A DNA stretch of 64,000 nt from Capniomyces stellatus. Lineage: Eukaryota > Kickxellomycota > Harpellomycetes > Harpellales > Legeriomycetaceae. Of this stretch, positions 1 to 11,800 are shown one piece after another (within the stretch, counting starts at the first letter, position 1; every line of letters starts with the position of its first letter). The stretch covers positions 466,832 to 530,831 of the forward strand of contig LUVW01000006.1 in NCBI GenBank assembly GCA_001661515.1, read 5' to 3'. A program made the position numbers and the translations under genes. Below the pieces are notes generated by a model. That model was given only the letters and a program-made list of their open reading frames with translations. It was not told the origin of the DNA and ran no database searches.

Positions 1-405
1 ATATTGCTGCACAGAACCCATTGATATTTTGATTTCATACTTTGTCAAATCTGAACGTTCCTTATCAAAGCAGTGGGCAGATGTAAGAATGTACCCTCCT
101 GCCACCAATGACCCACTGCATAAACTCTTGATTTGAAGATCGGAATCTCTGGTTTTGATACCAATAGAAACCATGTATGGCAGTTCTGAAATGTCAATTT
201 TTCTGCCGCCAACCAGCCGTTTGTACACGCGGCCAGATCCGTCATTATAGTCCGTGTCTGTGCCCACATCGTTCAGGTCCACCACAGACTCAGAACCAAC
301 ATCAAGGGATGGACCGTTGTTGGATGCAGTCCCGTGGTCATTCTCGGTGACATAGCTTGCGGCCAGTGCCAGGTTGGTCAGGATAAAAGTTGAGCCGATC
401 TTCAT
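1..405 (-). CDS. secreted S1-family (trypsin-fold) serine protease, 5' part only
   Basis: The ATG on the minus strand is at 405-403 and the frame is open to the window edge, so only about 135 residues are present. The product starts with a signal peptide (MKIGSTFILTNLALAASYV), an acidic propeptide, a KR-LVGG activation site near residue 63, and the histidine motif LTSAHCF near residue 111. The Asp and Ser parts lie outside the window. The coding sequence is nearly identical to the copy starting at 38874, including the SIGIKTRDSDLQIKSLC stretch. It is therefore that paralogue's close relative in inverted orientation. The start is set by the signal peptide and by the same ATG context (TTTTTTGCAACAATG) in every copy. 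Confidence 0.9.
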   Translation of the reverse strand, partial: MKIGSTFILTNLALAASYVTENDHGTASNNGPSLDVGSESVVDLNDVGTDTDYNDGSGRVYKRLVGGRKIDISELPYMVSIGIKTRDSDLQIKSLCSGSLVAGGYILTSAHCFDKERSDLTKYEIKISMGSVQQY

Positions 406-1135
406 TGTTGCAAAAAATTTGGTTTTGGTTTTGGTTTTGGTTTTGGTTTTGGTTTTGGTTTTGGTTTTGGTTTTGGTTTTGGTTTAGATATTTGGATGTT
501 TATTTGATTGCTATTTATTCCGGATGAATATGAGGAATCAAATGAGCTGACCCAACCTTGCTCTATTTATACCACAACTGAGATGGGAAAAGCAGAAAGC
601 GAAGGCCAAAGTTTTGTATCATATTTGTTTGTGGTTTGCGGTTTGTGGTATATTGTGGTATATTGTGGTATATTGTGGTATATTGTGGTATGTATTCATA
701 CTCTTTAGTAGTTTGTCATGAGTATCCATACTCTGAAGTGGTCTGAAGTGGTTTGTAGTGGGTTTTAGCTTATATTTATACTTGTCAGCATCAATATTAT
801 TGGTATATGTGGCATCATAAATACCACATCGTTGTTTATGAACAGCTACTTTGTTTTCGCCAACCATTGTTTGTGTTTAGAAAAGCAAAATAAGGATATA
901 GAAAATAAGAAAGCAAGTAGTACCAATTCCCATTCTACTTTTCTTCTATTTTTCGTTATTGGAGCGCCAATTTGAACATTAATTATGAATGGATCAAATA
1001 TTTGGTGAAACGGTTTGGTAAAGAACAAGAAACTCGGTACTAAACTGCAGACTTGGTAATAGCAAAGTGTGTACAAAGATAAATTACACGGGATTATAAT
1101 AAGAATAACATATTATCAAGTAACTCGAAACAAAA
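406..1135 (-). promoter_or_regulatory. protease upstream cassette, copy 1 (inverted)
   Basis: This block is nearly identical, in reverse complement, to 37625-38347. Its proximal part also matches 17337-17832. Reading toward the gene it holds a CCACTTCAGA direct repeat, four copies of the 10-bp unit TATTGTGGTA (plus-strand 651-690), a TATAAATAG box (563-571) and the (CCAAAA)n tract just before the ATG. It is taken as promoter plus 5' UTR because every copy places these elements in the same order before a protease ATG. Small open frames inside it change mostly non-synonymously between copies, so they are not called as genes. Confidence 0.75.
418..482 (-). repeat. (CCAAAA)n tract before the protease ATG, copy 1
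   Basis: Ten full hexamers plus CCAAA on the minus strand, ending 12 bases before the start codon. With the TATA box about 150 bases upstream of the ATG, the tract probably lies in the 5' UTR. Confidence 0.9.
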
Positions 1136-1308
1136 AATTGCATAGGTAAAGTTTATAGAAAAATGAAATGATAAGGTATATTCAAAATCGATAAGTTAGT
1201 ATAAAAAATAATAATAAAATGACTATGTTGGAAAACTTAAAAAAAAAGAAATATTTTGATCGTGCTATAATATAATAAAGTGAAATACTTAATTGATGAT
1301 CATATTCA

Positions 1309-4300
1309 TCAACTCAAAGTTGGTGCATTTGATACAAGATTATTGATAGAACTTGATATGATCTTCAGGTCGGACCCACTAGTACAACTGTAGTTGTGGT
1401 TGTAGCCTGAAGTGTACTGTGGGTTTACCAAATCAGAACATATGAACGACAGATTGGGTAAAATGCTTAGCGATAGATACTCGTAGTCCTCATCTATAGA
1501 ATTTGAGTTTGAAACTGAGCCTACGTCTGAGCTAATGCCACTCACTCTTTTCGCACCCATCGAGCTATCGTTTTTATAATTTGGTGTGCTTATTACCCTT
1601 TCGTTTTTTCCAAAGCTGCTACCGACTTTTTTATTTTTGATGCTTGTTTCCGTTTCTGGCTTAAGGCCAACGTTTCTGTACGCTTTATTGGTATGGTCAG
1701 ATTCTTCATTGAAACTGCTAATTGTTGGCAGGTAGAGTGTTGATGATCTTTTTGATCTGTTTATAACACTGCCGCTTTCCTTTTCTTTGTTCCTGCCTCC
1801 ACTCTGGTCCGGCTTTATCTCGTTGGGCAATACTCCATTAAAGCCTTCGATACGGCTATAGTCGCTTGTGGGATTTCTATTGGGTAAATAGCACGAGTAT
1901 GGCCTTGTTTTTGCTGTGTAGTCACTGCTATTTCTATCGGCTTTTCGGGCTCTTCTATACCCTGGTATTTCATTTAAGCGTGAGTCACCATTCATATTGC
2001 TACCAATAATGCCATCCATACTGTTGCTACTAGCGCTTATATAACTCCTTCTATTGATTGCGTTTGATCCAACAACAACTCTGCCATCCCTAAATCTGGA
2101 ATCACATACCAAGTTAGCTGTGCTTAAAAAGGACAGTTCTGGCGCCAATCTTGGGCTGACAATAATCGCTTTTGACTCGTGTTCTCTCTCGTTTAACCGT
2201 CCATACCGGCACCCTTCTTTACTCAAATCATTGCTAATTGGTTTTTCATTTATTGCAGCCAAGCTGGTCTGGTTCTGATTCTGGTTCTGATTCTGGTTTT
2301 CACTTTCGTTTGTTGCTGGCTTACTTTTTAATCCAACTTGGTTTTGTTGACTACTCAACTTTTTGTTGATTACAATGTAATTGTTCTCCAACTTTAATAG
2401 ATTTATGTCGGTCTGTATCTTTTCTAGCCCGGATAGCCTTTTACTGAAGTTACTGCTTTGTCTTGCCTTTTTTTCACTACCCAAACCCTTTATGTCCATG
2501 TCACCGCTCATCTCTTCATTGTAACTGGCTAAAGTTTGGCTTGATGAGTTCAGCACTTTGTCCGTTTCCATAGTCTCGTCTATATCGTTTGCGTTTTTCG
2601 TTTTGTCTAAATGGTGGCTTTGAGTGCCATTTTTATTGGTGATTTTTGATCGTGTGCTGTGGATTACGCTGCTTTGCAAGTAATGGCCCATGTTTGCCTT
2701 ATCTAAACCTACTTCCAGTAAACTCGCTAGTTCACTATCCGGGCCTAACGTATAATCAAAATCTGCATAGCCACCTGTACCTGTATCTTTGAATAAACTA
2801 CTTGGTGAATCTACCAAGTCTTTTGGGAATAACTTGTTACCCCCGTCACCAAATGTACCATTATTCTGGCTCTTGCTGTTGACGCCAAAACCACCGATGC
2901 GTTTCACGTAATCCGAACTATCCTTCAAATCACAAACCGTTTCTAGCCCATACTGGTCATCAGAGCTTGTATATTGGCTGTAACCGTCTCCTCTCTGTTC
3001 ACCCATCTTACTGGCGGTTATTGAGTTGATAGTCAAGTCCTCCACACTATCCGGCATTTTTGATAGGCTTCCATTGTTGCTCTCTAGTCTATCCATACTC
3101 TTTTTGATATTCTCTTTTCTATTGTGTTTCTTGGCTTTGCACGATGCACACTCACACTCCGAACCTATTTGTTACAATTATAAACAATCTTACATATACG
3201 TCTAATCAATGTTTTCAACCTACACCTAGCTGATGTCTATAAGCGTATATAATGTTCCCAATAGTTGCAAAAACAAACGAAATATATCCCTGCTGTTGTC
3301 ACTGCTGTTTACCTTTCAACTCAACACTGCCGCTACAGGCCTCTGTGTACTGTCCAGTACAATTCCCACTTTCCAAAAGGTCTGCTTTGAACTTATATGG
3401 TTGGTTTATGTTTTTGCCATAACCAATCACCCCATTCTCGATCACTGTGTCAGATCGAATCCTTGGTGTGTTACATCCAACCACTCTTGCCTTGACATAC
3501 GGTGACGAGTTTCTTCTTCTTTTGTTTGCCATAAACATGTTTAACTCCCCGCTCCCCTTCATAGTTGACAAGTCTCCATCAAATAGTTGGTGGTATGGGA
3601 AAATCAAGGTTTTCAAAAACTCTAGATCCTTGCTCACTATCTGCAGCTGTTCGTACACTTGTCTTGGCTTATCTCCTGTCCTGTACATTCCCAATAAATC
3701 TTCAAACTCTTGCTCCAACTCTTTGCTGCTTCTTGATATATACTTGTATAGCAATACAACTACTTCTTCGTGCTTAATCCCCTTTTGTGATAACTCATTT
3801 TTATACTCGAATATTCCTCCTAGCTTTACTCTCACCTTGTCATTAAACTCCACTGCATGCTGTAACAGCAAATCCTCACCTGAGTCAATCTTTTTAAAAT
3901 ACTGCTCATACAAGTGTGATGTTTCCTTTGAAAAGTCCAAAATAAACTGCTTGTACTTTGACTGTGTAGGCTTGGCCATTATCGCACCCAGCGACTCAAA
4001 CTCCATGGACCCATTGCCAAACTCGCCAACACTACTACGCTCCTCCCATTTTCTATTTACTATTTTACTATTTCTATACTCTACTGATCTTGTGTCCTTA
4101 TACCCAAACTCATTGTATCTTGTCTCTGATTGTCTTTGTTGAACTCCGCCAGCATTGTTTGGGCTGCGGGTATCAGTAGCACGGCTATGCTTGCCAATAT
4201 CTTCTTTAGGTGGTTTTATGTCACTTCTGTCTAAATTGCTTGCATTTGCTTGACTTGCTGCTTCATTGACTATATATGTGGTGTTGATGCTACAGGTGTC

Positions 4301-4354
4301 GGCTCTGGATAATCTGCTATCTATATTTCTGGACTTTGACACTTTATTACCCAT
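1309..4354 (-). CDS. putative N-myristoylated protein of unknown function, two exons
   Basis: Exons 4354-3313 and 3164-1309 give 965 residues. The donor reads AAAG|GTAAAC and the acceptor AATAG|GTTCGG, and the frame closes through a short basic, Cys-rich junction (CECASCKAKKH). The N-terminus MGNKVSKS fits the N-myristoylation pattern (Gly2, Ser6). About residues 130-270 form a charged, predicted helical block (KYKQFILDFSKETSHLYEQY onward). This is the only part that looks folded. The rest is Ser/Asn-rich and low in complexity, with a short QN repeat near 2270-2300 on the plus strand. I do not recognise the family. Membrane-anchored scaffold or signalling protein is a guess based only on the N-terminus. 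The downstream (left) neighbour is the protease promoter cassette. Confidence 0.75.
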
Positions 4355-7300
4355 TATCCCTTTTGTAAGAAACGTAGATACTCGCTCAAATCATACGACT
4401 CACATAGATCTATGTTTTTAATAGTATTGCGGTTGTACTGCTCAACACTTCTCAGCTCACTTTAGCTATATGTCTATATATATTTTATTAAAAGTAATTT
4501 ACAAGCTATTACATAGAAACCGTGTTTTGATAACTACTTTATCTGTGCGCAAAAATATAAAACTATGCTTTAGAACTATCCTTTTTTTAACAGGATATAA
4601 TAATCTACTATTGCGTATACTGAATACGTTTTTATTATACAGAATTGTTGAACAAAGTTGTTCTTTTTTTTATACAAGTTAAGGATAAGAGAGGTTGAAA
4701 TGCTTTTATATTCTTGTTAGCCCTTTAAAACATTTTTTTGTTGCCTCGCTTGTAACATTAAACAAAGTAAATAAACCAAAAAAAAATATTCCTTGCTGTC
4801 TGTTTTTCTTTGCTAATTGCTTTTTTTTTTTACAAACTTCTTTGCCGCCCACTATTTGCCAATTACGCTATTAGGACGCATCACCAATGTGGACAAATAA
4901 CGACAATTAAGTAATACATGGTTAAAAATTCCCAACTTTTCAGTTGTTTTACTTCGCGGCTTTTTTTTGTTTGTTCTGTTATATTTTTTTTTTGTTTCTC
5001 TTTTTGGTTTATTTTATTGTTTTACTATTTCGATTGAACTGCTTCAAATAAATTACGATGTCCCAGTAGCATTTACGAAGTGTTGGTGCTTCAAGCACAA
5101 CAACTCGTAAATTTTACCGACCTTTTGTGAGATGCAAAACAAAGTCAAGAAAACTTGTAACAGAATTTGATATTAGCTTGAATCTTGCAATTCTTATTTG
5201 TGCTATTACCAACTTTACACAAGCACGTAAATCGTTCGAAACAATGGCCAAAAAATGCTAATTCTTGCTTGCCAGTTCTTCTATTTGTTTATTGCTACTA
5301 TTTTGTTCTCAAGAAAACCTAAAAGCCGACCAAAACTCGAAAGAGTAAAAATGTATTGAAATAAAAAAAGTCAACTTATCTGCCCAAGACTAATACCAAT
5401 CGTTATTATAAATAAATGTTACATGTTTCAGTACTTTTAGTACTGAAAACTATTCACTTGTGGTTAGAATCAACAAGTTTGTATTCATCTCTTAATCTCG
5501 CGTTTGGCTTTCCCAAGACATTATTTTTCCAATTTGTATGGCAAAAACATTGATAATGCCCGTCTATTATGAGGGCTTTAGTCATTGGCAAACTTCGTCT
5601 TTTTTTTTCTAGGTAAATCAATTCAGTGTTATTTATAAATGCAAAATTAGTACTACGGACCACTCACATAATTTCTCGTTTGTATTTTTGCCATTTAAAT
5701 AATGCCTGACTTTACACCTCATTCAACTATGACCTTGAGGAAAACCAACGTGATTTAGCAGACGTTGGCGATTCAAGTTGACGGCAATTTAGCGCTTTTT
5801 ATAATTTCTATGCACGAATTATTAAAATCACGCACATTATCCCTTTTTTTGACCTTGATTTCGATTTTCAAAAGTAAAAGCATATTTCCTGAAATCAAAA
5901 AACCCTCGCTCTAACCTGATGAAAAATATAAGCGTAATGCTCCTTACGATACCTACAAAAAAACGCAGGATTTACAATCATATATGGCTTATCAATTGCT
6001 TAAAATACGCGACTATATATTTTTTTGTTTTTAAATGTGTTTTTTTGGAGAGGTTATCCTCTGCAAAATATTCAATGACAACGACAAAAGCCCATTTATT
6101 GTGACACCTGAACATCTGTACAAGATCGAAATAATTGCGCCTTTTTTCACATTTTTCCACCATTACTCGAAACTGTGTTGCAGTCGGTAGAAATTTGAAA
6201 GTTAGAAAAGGGGGGGGGGGAGCTTCAAAGGAATTGTTATGCTAGTCAAGCGTTGAGCGATTTAGTATCTTTATGATATATAAAATGATCAATTAGTTGT
6301 GTACTATCAAACACAATATCCATTTTTGGCATTGTGCCTTAATTATTCGTGATAACACGTCTTTACTGCTCTGGCTTATTACTTTGTAGATAAATCACGC
6401 TCATTGTGCGTTTTGGTTCAAGAATTTGACAAAATAACCCCCCATGTTCTATTCGCTTTGCCGAAGCAACAAACACAACTTTTTGCTCAAAATGTAGAGC
6501 AAGCTCCGCACTAGCAAAGAGCAAAAAGTAGTGAAGATAGCATATTACAACTTTACATTTGATTTCTGCTTTGGAAAACTCGACCCCTTCCCCCCACTCC
6601 TGTGACTACAAAAGTATGATAGTAAGCTTTGGACATACGACTTTTATTTATCCTTACTGGTGTAGACTTGCAACCTTTAGTCCTCTTTGGTTTTTCTCGT
6701 CAATTTTTGTGTTTTTTTGCTTTCCAAACTGGCTTGGGTGCTCTGTATACATTTTTTTTCTATGTTGGTAGATAGACGGTGTTTATAAATGACATAGAAT
6801 TAAGCAGCATACTGTAATGTGTTCACGAAAAGTGACGTGACGTCGAAAGAATGGATAATTCAAATTCAGCAACAATAAAAAATGAGCAATTATAATTTCA
6901 ATAAAAAAAAAATGTGATTTCAATAATAATAATAAAATGTGCAATTATACTGTTGGATTTAACAATCTAGATACTCGGCGTGATTTAATACTAAAGTGTC
7001 ACCTCACGAAACCCAGCTTGGATGAACTAAAAACAGTGTCATCGGTTATTTCCTAAACACGAACCTCTAATACATGTTTTGTTATGTTTAATATGTCGCC
7101 AATGAACCACGTAAATGAATGAATAAACAAATGAACCGCAATATTGGCGGCGGTTTGGAAGATTGTGTTGGAAAAGGCAATAGGGGTATAACGTTACACG
7201 TTCCTATTCCTGGTGTTTGACATACGTGTATTTCTTTCTTTCTTGGTTGAAGCAACATGAACGTTCATATCCTGCTTTTACAACTTCGCCGCTTCTAAGT

Positions 7301-8899
7301 TTGAATTTTAAAATTCTCAACAGCATTAGATTTCAAGGAAAAAAATGTTTTTTCTACTTCAAGTGTCTTCAAAAATTACAAGGATTTAGAGAATTGTAAA
7401 ACGTTTCTTGTCTGTTTTAAAAAATTACAGTCGCATTTTTCAACTTTCCAGTATTTCCTTCATTTTTTTTTCTTTCAGTAACTCGAATTCACGAAAACAG
7501 ACTCGAGTTTTTTTTAAAATAACGTGTAATATAGAGTCATAGCTGTAGCTAAGGCGTCTAGTCCAACCTGCAATGTCTAGACCGAGTTGACTGTTTGAAA
7601 GGAATTCCAGTTCCCTATTAACTGAACAGCATTGTTGGCTGCGAAATGAGAAGCAAATAAGAGCGGATGACGGCGCAACCTTAGCTATCTCCATGATTTT
7701 TTTTTTTTACAAGTTCGCTAAAAAGCGGAATTCCAGACATTTTAAAACATCTAGCAGCGTTAAAGTGTGCAATTATAATTAGTGCGTCGATTTATTTGTT
7801 TACATGTCTAATCATAAGTGCGCCAATTCAACAAAACACAGACATTTGCATTTGAAAATTGGTGTGTATTTCGTGCCGGAAGGTATTTTGAAAACAAAAA
7901 AAAAATAGCGTAAAGAAGAAAACAGCGGTTTGTGGAATCAGTAGTACCAACGACAATACTGACGCATCAAGTTGCTTGGTTTGAAAATTCCAACAAACGC
8001 CAGAACCTAGTCGTACAAGAGAAATACACGTAGTAACGCGATTCATAATGACTAAATAAAACATTTCGACATGCCATTTTATGTTTAATATGGTAGTTAA
8101 AGTTGTTATGAGTAAGACTGTGTTTAAAAGGTAGCCTACAGAAAAAAAAACCAAGGGTGTAGGTGTAGATATAGGCGTGGTTTGATCAAAGCAGCCAGCG
8201 TCTGTAAAGTTGGATTGTGACTGTAGCGGCCCAAGCAGATGAAATAAATCAACAGGTCCGACTTGAACTTGGGTTTAGTAGCTCAAAAATCAATAGTGAC
8301 AACTTGGAAAAATATAGGCTGAAAAATAAAGTGGTGGAAAATCCAAGACCTTTGTGTACTTTTATTTGTTCATCGAAAAAAAAAACAACCCCCCTTTTTA
8401 TGATTTTGAAGAGAATAAGGTCGGGTTGACTAGAAGTTAGCGGACCATAAGTGCCAAAAGTTCAACAAAATAAAAATACTCTAGACGTCTAATACCAAAG
8501 AGGAAAAAATTGAATCAAGAGAAAAAAATAAGCCAAGATCAATTTGAATTCAAAACATTGCTTTGTTGAAATCGAATTTGGGATATTGGTTGTGTATAGT
8601 TAAACAGTAGGAGGAATTGTGACAATCGATAATTCGGTCAAAAGCAGCGATTGAAGGAATTAAGAGAATAAATAGAATAAAATTCAAGGAAAACAGTGAA
8701 ATAACCATAAGCAAAAGAGTAATAACAGAGAAAACCGAACTGCAAAGTCGCGATAAACACAAGTAAAGAGAAAGCGAAAGAGAAAGAGAATCGAGAATCG
8801 AAAATAAGAAAAAAGGAATAGGGATTACGAAAGGCAATAAAAAAGGCAGTGATAGATTAGACGTGGAACAAATATAAATAAACAAAAGTGGCCCAGAAA
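4355..8899. other. AT-rich intergenic region
   Basis: About 4.5 kb with no convincing gene. It contains many homopolymer A/T runs, an 11-G run at 6210-6220, a short hairpin at 5426-5448 and small open frames without coding character. The last 150 bases are purine-rich (GAAAGAGAAAGAGAA) and probably form the promoter/5' UTR of the gene starting at 8900. Confidence 0.6.
5426..5448. repeat. short perfect hairpin
   Basis: The arms TTTCAGTACT and AGTACTGAAA are separated by TTT. No flanking gene is close enough to assign a terminator role. Confidence 0.7.
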
Positions 8900-11800
8900 A
8901 TGTCTAATGTGCAGGCGTTGCTAGATGGGCTAAAATACTTGCTTGAGCAAGAAAATCCACCCTCACCAGATCATTTGCAGATGGTAATACATAACACACC
9001 ACGAGCGGAGATTACGTCAGCCTTGGTGGTGGCAGTAATGTGTTGGCAAACAGCGACATTTAAAACGCTGTTGAATCTGTTGTTGGTGCCTCATTTAGAA
9101 AGAAAAGCGGATCTGGTGGTGGGAAAAGAGCAACAAGGATATCCACGGAGGTATTTAACCAGAGTATTTTTCAACATGTTGTTGGAGCAAATAAAGACCC
9201 TAACACCAACACAGTTATGTGTGGATGGATGGTTGGCGAATGTGGGGTTGAGTATTGAAGCTTCGTTGATGATGGGAAATGCGGTTTTGCAGCGAGTAAC
9301 AGAGAACAGAGGGATTGTGGGAAAGAAGATGGAGGGGGGTAGGGGGCGAGCTGAAGCAGATGGGGGTGGGGATATGGAGAATGGCGAGTTGAAGGGAGAC
9401 TTTGAGCTTGCAGGAACGGGGGGGTTGACGATAGGAGATTGGGAGAGTATGAGTAGTTTGGCAGAGTACATATTCTATGTGTTAGCGCCAACAGTGGGGA
9501 CGTTATCTAGTATTTGGCAGGATGAAGGGGAGGAGGTGGTTGAACAGGGCGAGGAGGAGGCGGAGAGTAGGGATAAAAAGGGGGGAACGCCAATATCAAG
9601 TGTGTTGCTTCGGTTGGTGGAGATGTATAGAGAGTGGAGCAATATAATGCGGCATAGTTGCATGCAGATAGGCGGGCAGATATATCAAAGAATACCAGCG
9701 GTGATAAAAGGTGAGGATAATGAAGGGTTTTCGTGGGGAATCCCAGCGCTTCCGGTGACAGTAGCAGTGAACCTGCTGCGAAATTATCTAGTTAGGAAGA
9801 TGTTTTTAAGGCCTAGGCAGAGGCTAGCGGAGATTCGAGAGAGGAGTTCTGAAAAGAGTGGGTTTGATGCAGAGTGGGAAAGTAGAGTGTTGGGGATAGA
9901 GGGAGAGATGGAGCAAACAGAGGTGGAGATATTGAGCGAGCTTGTGGGCAGAGATACGAGCTTGGTCTATGGAGCAATAATCAGTAATTTTAAGTTACTC
10001 AAGATGTACAACTTGTGGGAAATGGATGGAGAGAACGTTAAAAGAGAGTATGACGAGATTAGAAAGGAAATAGAGGATCAGGTGAAAAATGAGTTTGCGT
10101 CGGTTGCTGGTGTAAGTGTAGGTGCAGGCATGGGATCGGGGGTAGGAGATGGTGGGGAGATGGTAGGAGATGGTAGCAGGAGCAAAAGCTGGATGATGTG
10201 GAAAAGAGAGGTGGAGCAACTGATGGAGATTAGACAGGCGTCAGATGGACTGGCGCCAATACTGAGATATGAAAAGCGAGTGTTTGCGGGAGCAATGAAT
10301 ATGCAGGAGCTTCTGGCGAGCGTGAAGAGCATGCAGGAGTACTTGAACAGCACAAGAATGTTTTCAAAGCATTGGGGGTATTTTGCACCAGGGACGGCAG
10401 AAGCGGTGGGACAGGAGGGAGGCAGCAGCGTTGAGGACAATAGTGTCGGCGAGTATGTGGTTACTGACGTTGTAGAGGTGATGGTGGTGAAAAGTTTGTT
10501 GTCGAGGTTGGAGGTGGGAGGAGTGAGCGAAGAGGAGGTTGTGGGACTGTTTAAAGGAGTAGGAAAAAAGAGCAAGCAAAGTACAGGTGGTGGCGGCAAT
10601 GCAATGGATGGCAACGTGATGATACCGGGGCTGCAGAGCAAAGCGGTGCTGGTGGTTGACAAGAGAGAGGCAAAGATAAAGGGAGGTGTTTTTATGTTAT
10701 CGCAGTTGGTTAGCAGTATCGTGGACTTATACTCGCCACATGTCGACATGAGGTTTAGGCCATATGTACAAGGTGATGAGGACTGTGGAAATGACGGCAG
10801 TAATAGCGAAAGTAAGCGGATAAGGCTGGATTACGCGGTGGGAGGGGGTGTAGGCAAGGCAGTGGACGACAAGGAGGAGAGTCTCAGAATGCTGTACTTG
10901 GAGTGGGATATACTGTTTAGAGAGTTTGCGGGGGTAGGAAATGTGATGAAACAGACAAGAACAGGCAGGTTGCAAAACAGAGAAACGAGGTGGTTGCATG
11001 GGATTCTTGAGCTGGAGAAGCTGCGGGCTCAAAAGGACAAGATTCCCAACCTGTGGGCGGCAATTCTAAGGTGGATTGATAACTGGATAGTTAAAATAGG
11101 GGAGTTCAATGGGTTGGGGGTTAAATCAACTATGAAGAGGATTATTGAGCAAATCGAGCAGACGGAGCCAGAGGTGATGGACCGAATCAAAAGGGAGTGG
11201 TATGTCTTGCAGCCCGAAATTGGACTTGAAGCGAAAGCTGGTGGTGTAGATGTAGATATTAAAGGGTATAGTGTGATGCTGGGGATCTATGGGTGTGGAA
11301 GAAGGTTGGTTGGTGAGAATGACTTGGAGTTTTTGGAGAATTGGGAAAAGTCAATGAGCTTTGGGGGGGCTGGTAGGTATGCGGTTGGTCATTATATGTA
11401 CACAAGGCTGGGAGGATACTACGAGGAGTTTAAGAAGGAGGCGAAGCTGGATATTATGGACAGACGAATATTGAATGAGTTGGTAAAGTTGCAGAAGGTT
11501 GTTTCTGGGCTGGTCAATGGCAATGAGGATATCAGTGGCTCAGTTGTTCAACCCAACTCTAAACTGGCTGAAACGTTTGCAGACAGTGTCCGGTTGATGA
11601 AAAGCAGTGTTGGGCGTGTGTATTTGATTAGATCTATTGGTGATGTTGGAAAGGATAGCCAGGTTGAAGCGGAAAGACTTGAGTTTGTTGGTGGAGTGAT
11701 TTTCAAGTACTCGAGCAAACTACCAACAATACTTGCCGAGTTTTGCAAGTACATAGGACATGTTGAGGATGGTGGTAGTAGTGGTGGTAGTAGTGGTGGT

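Noticed and set aside
418..482. CCAAAA/TTTTGG array as an internal telomere repeat
   Set aside because: It occurs only directly before protease ATGs in a fixed context, which fits a leader microsatellite better than telomeric insertion.
508..708. Open frame on the strand opposite the cassette (also at 17549-17749 and 38042-38245)
   Set aside because: It reads through the TATA box and the 10-bp repeats; present only because the cassette is duplicated.
9091..10749. Long Pro/Ser/Thr-rich frames opposite the 2176-residue gene
   Set aside because: Shadows caused by the G-rich coding strand; no start context or domain.
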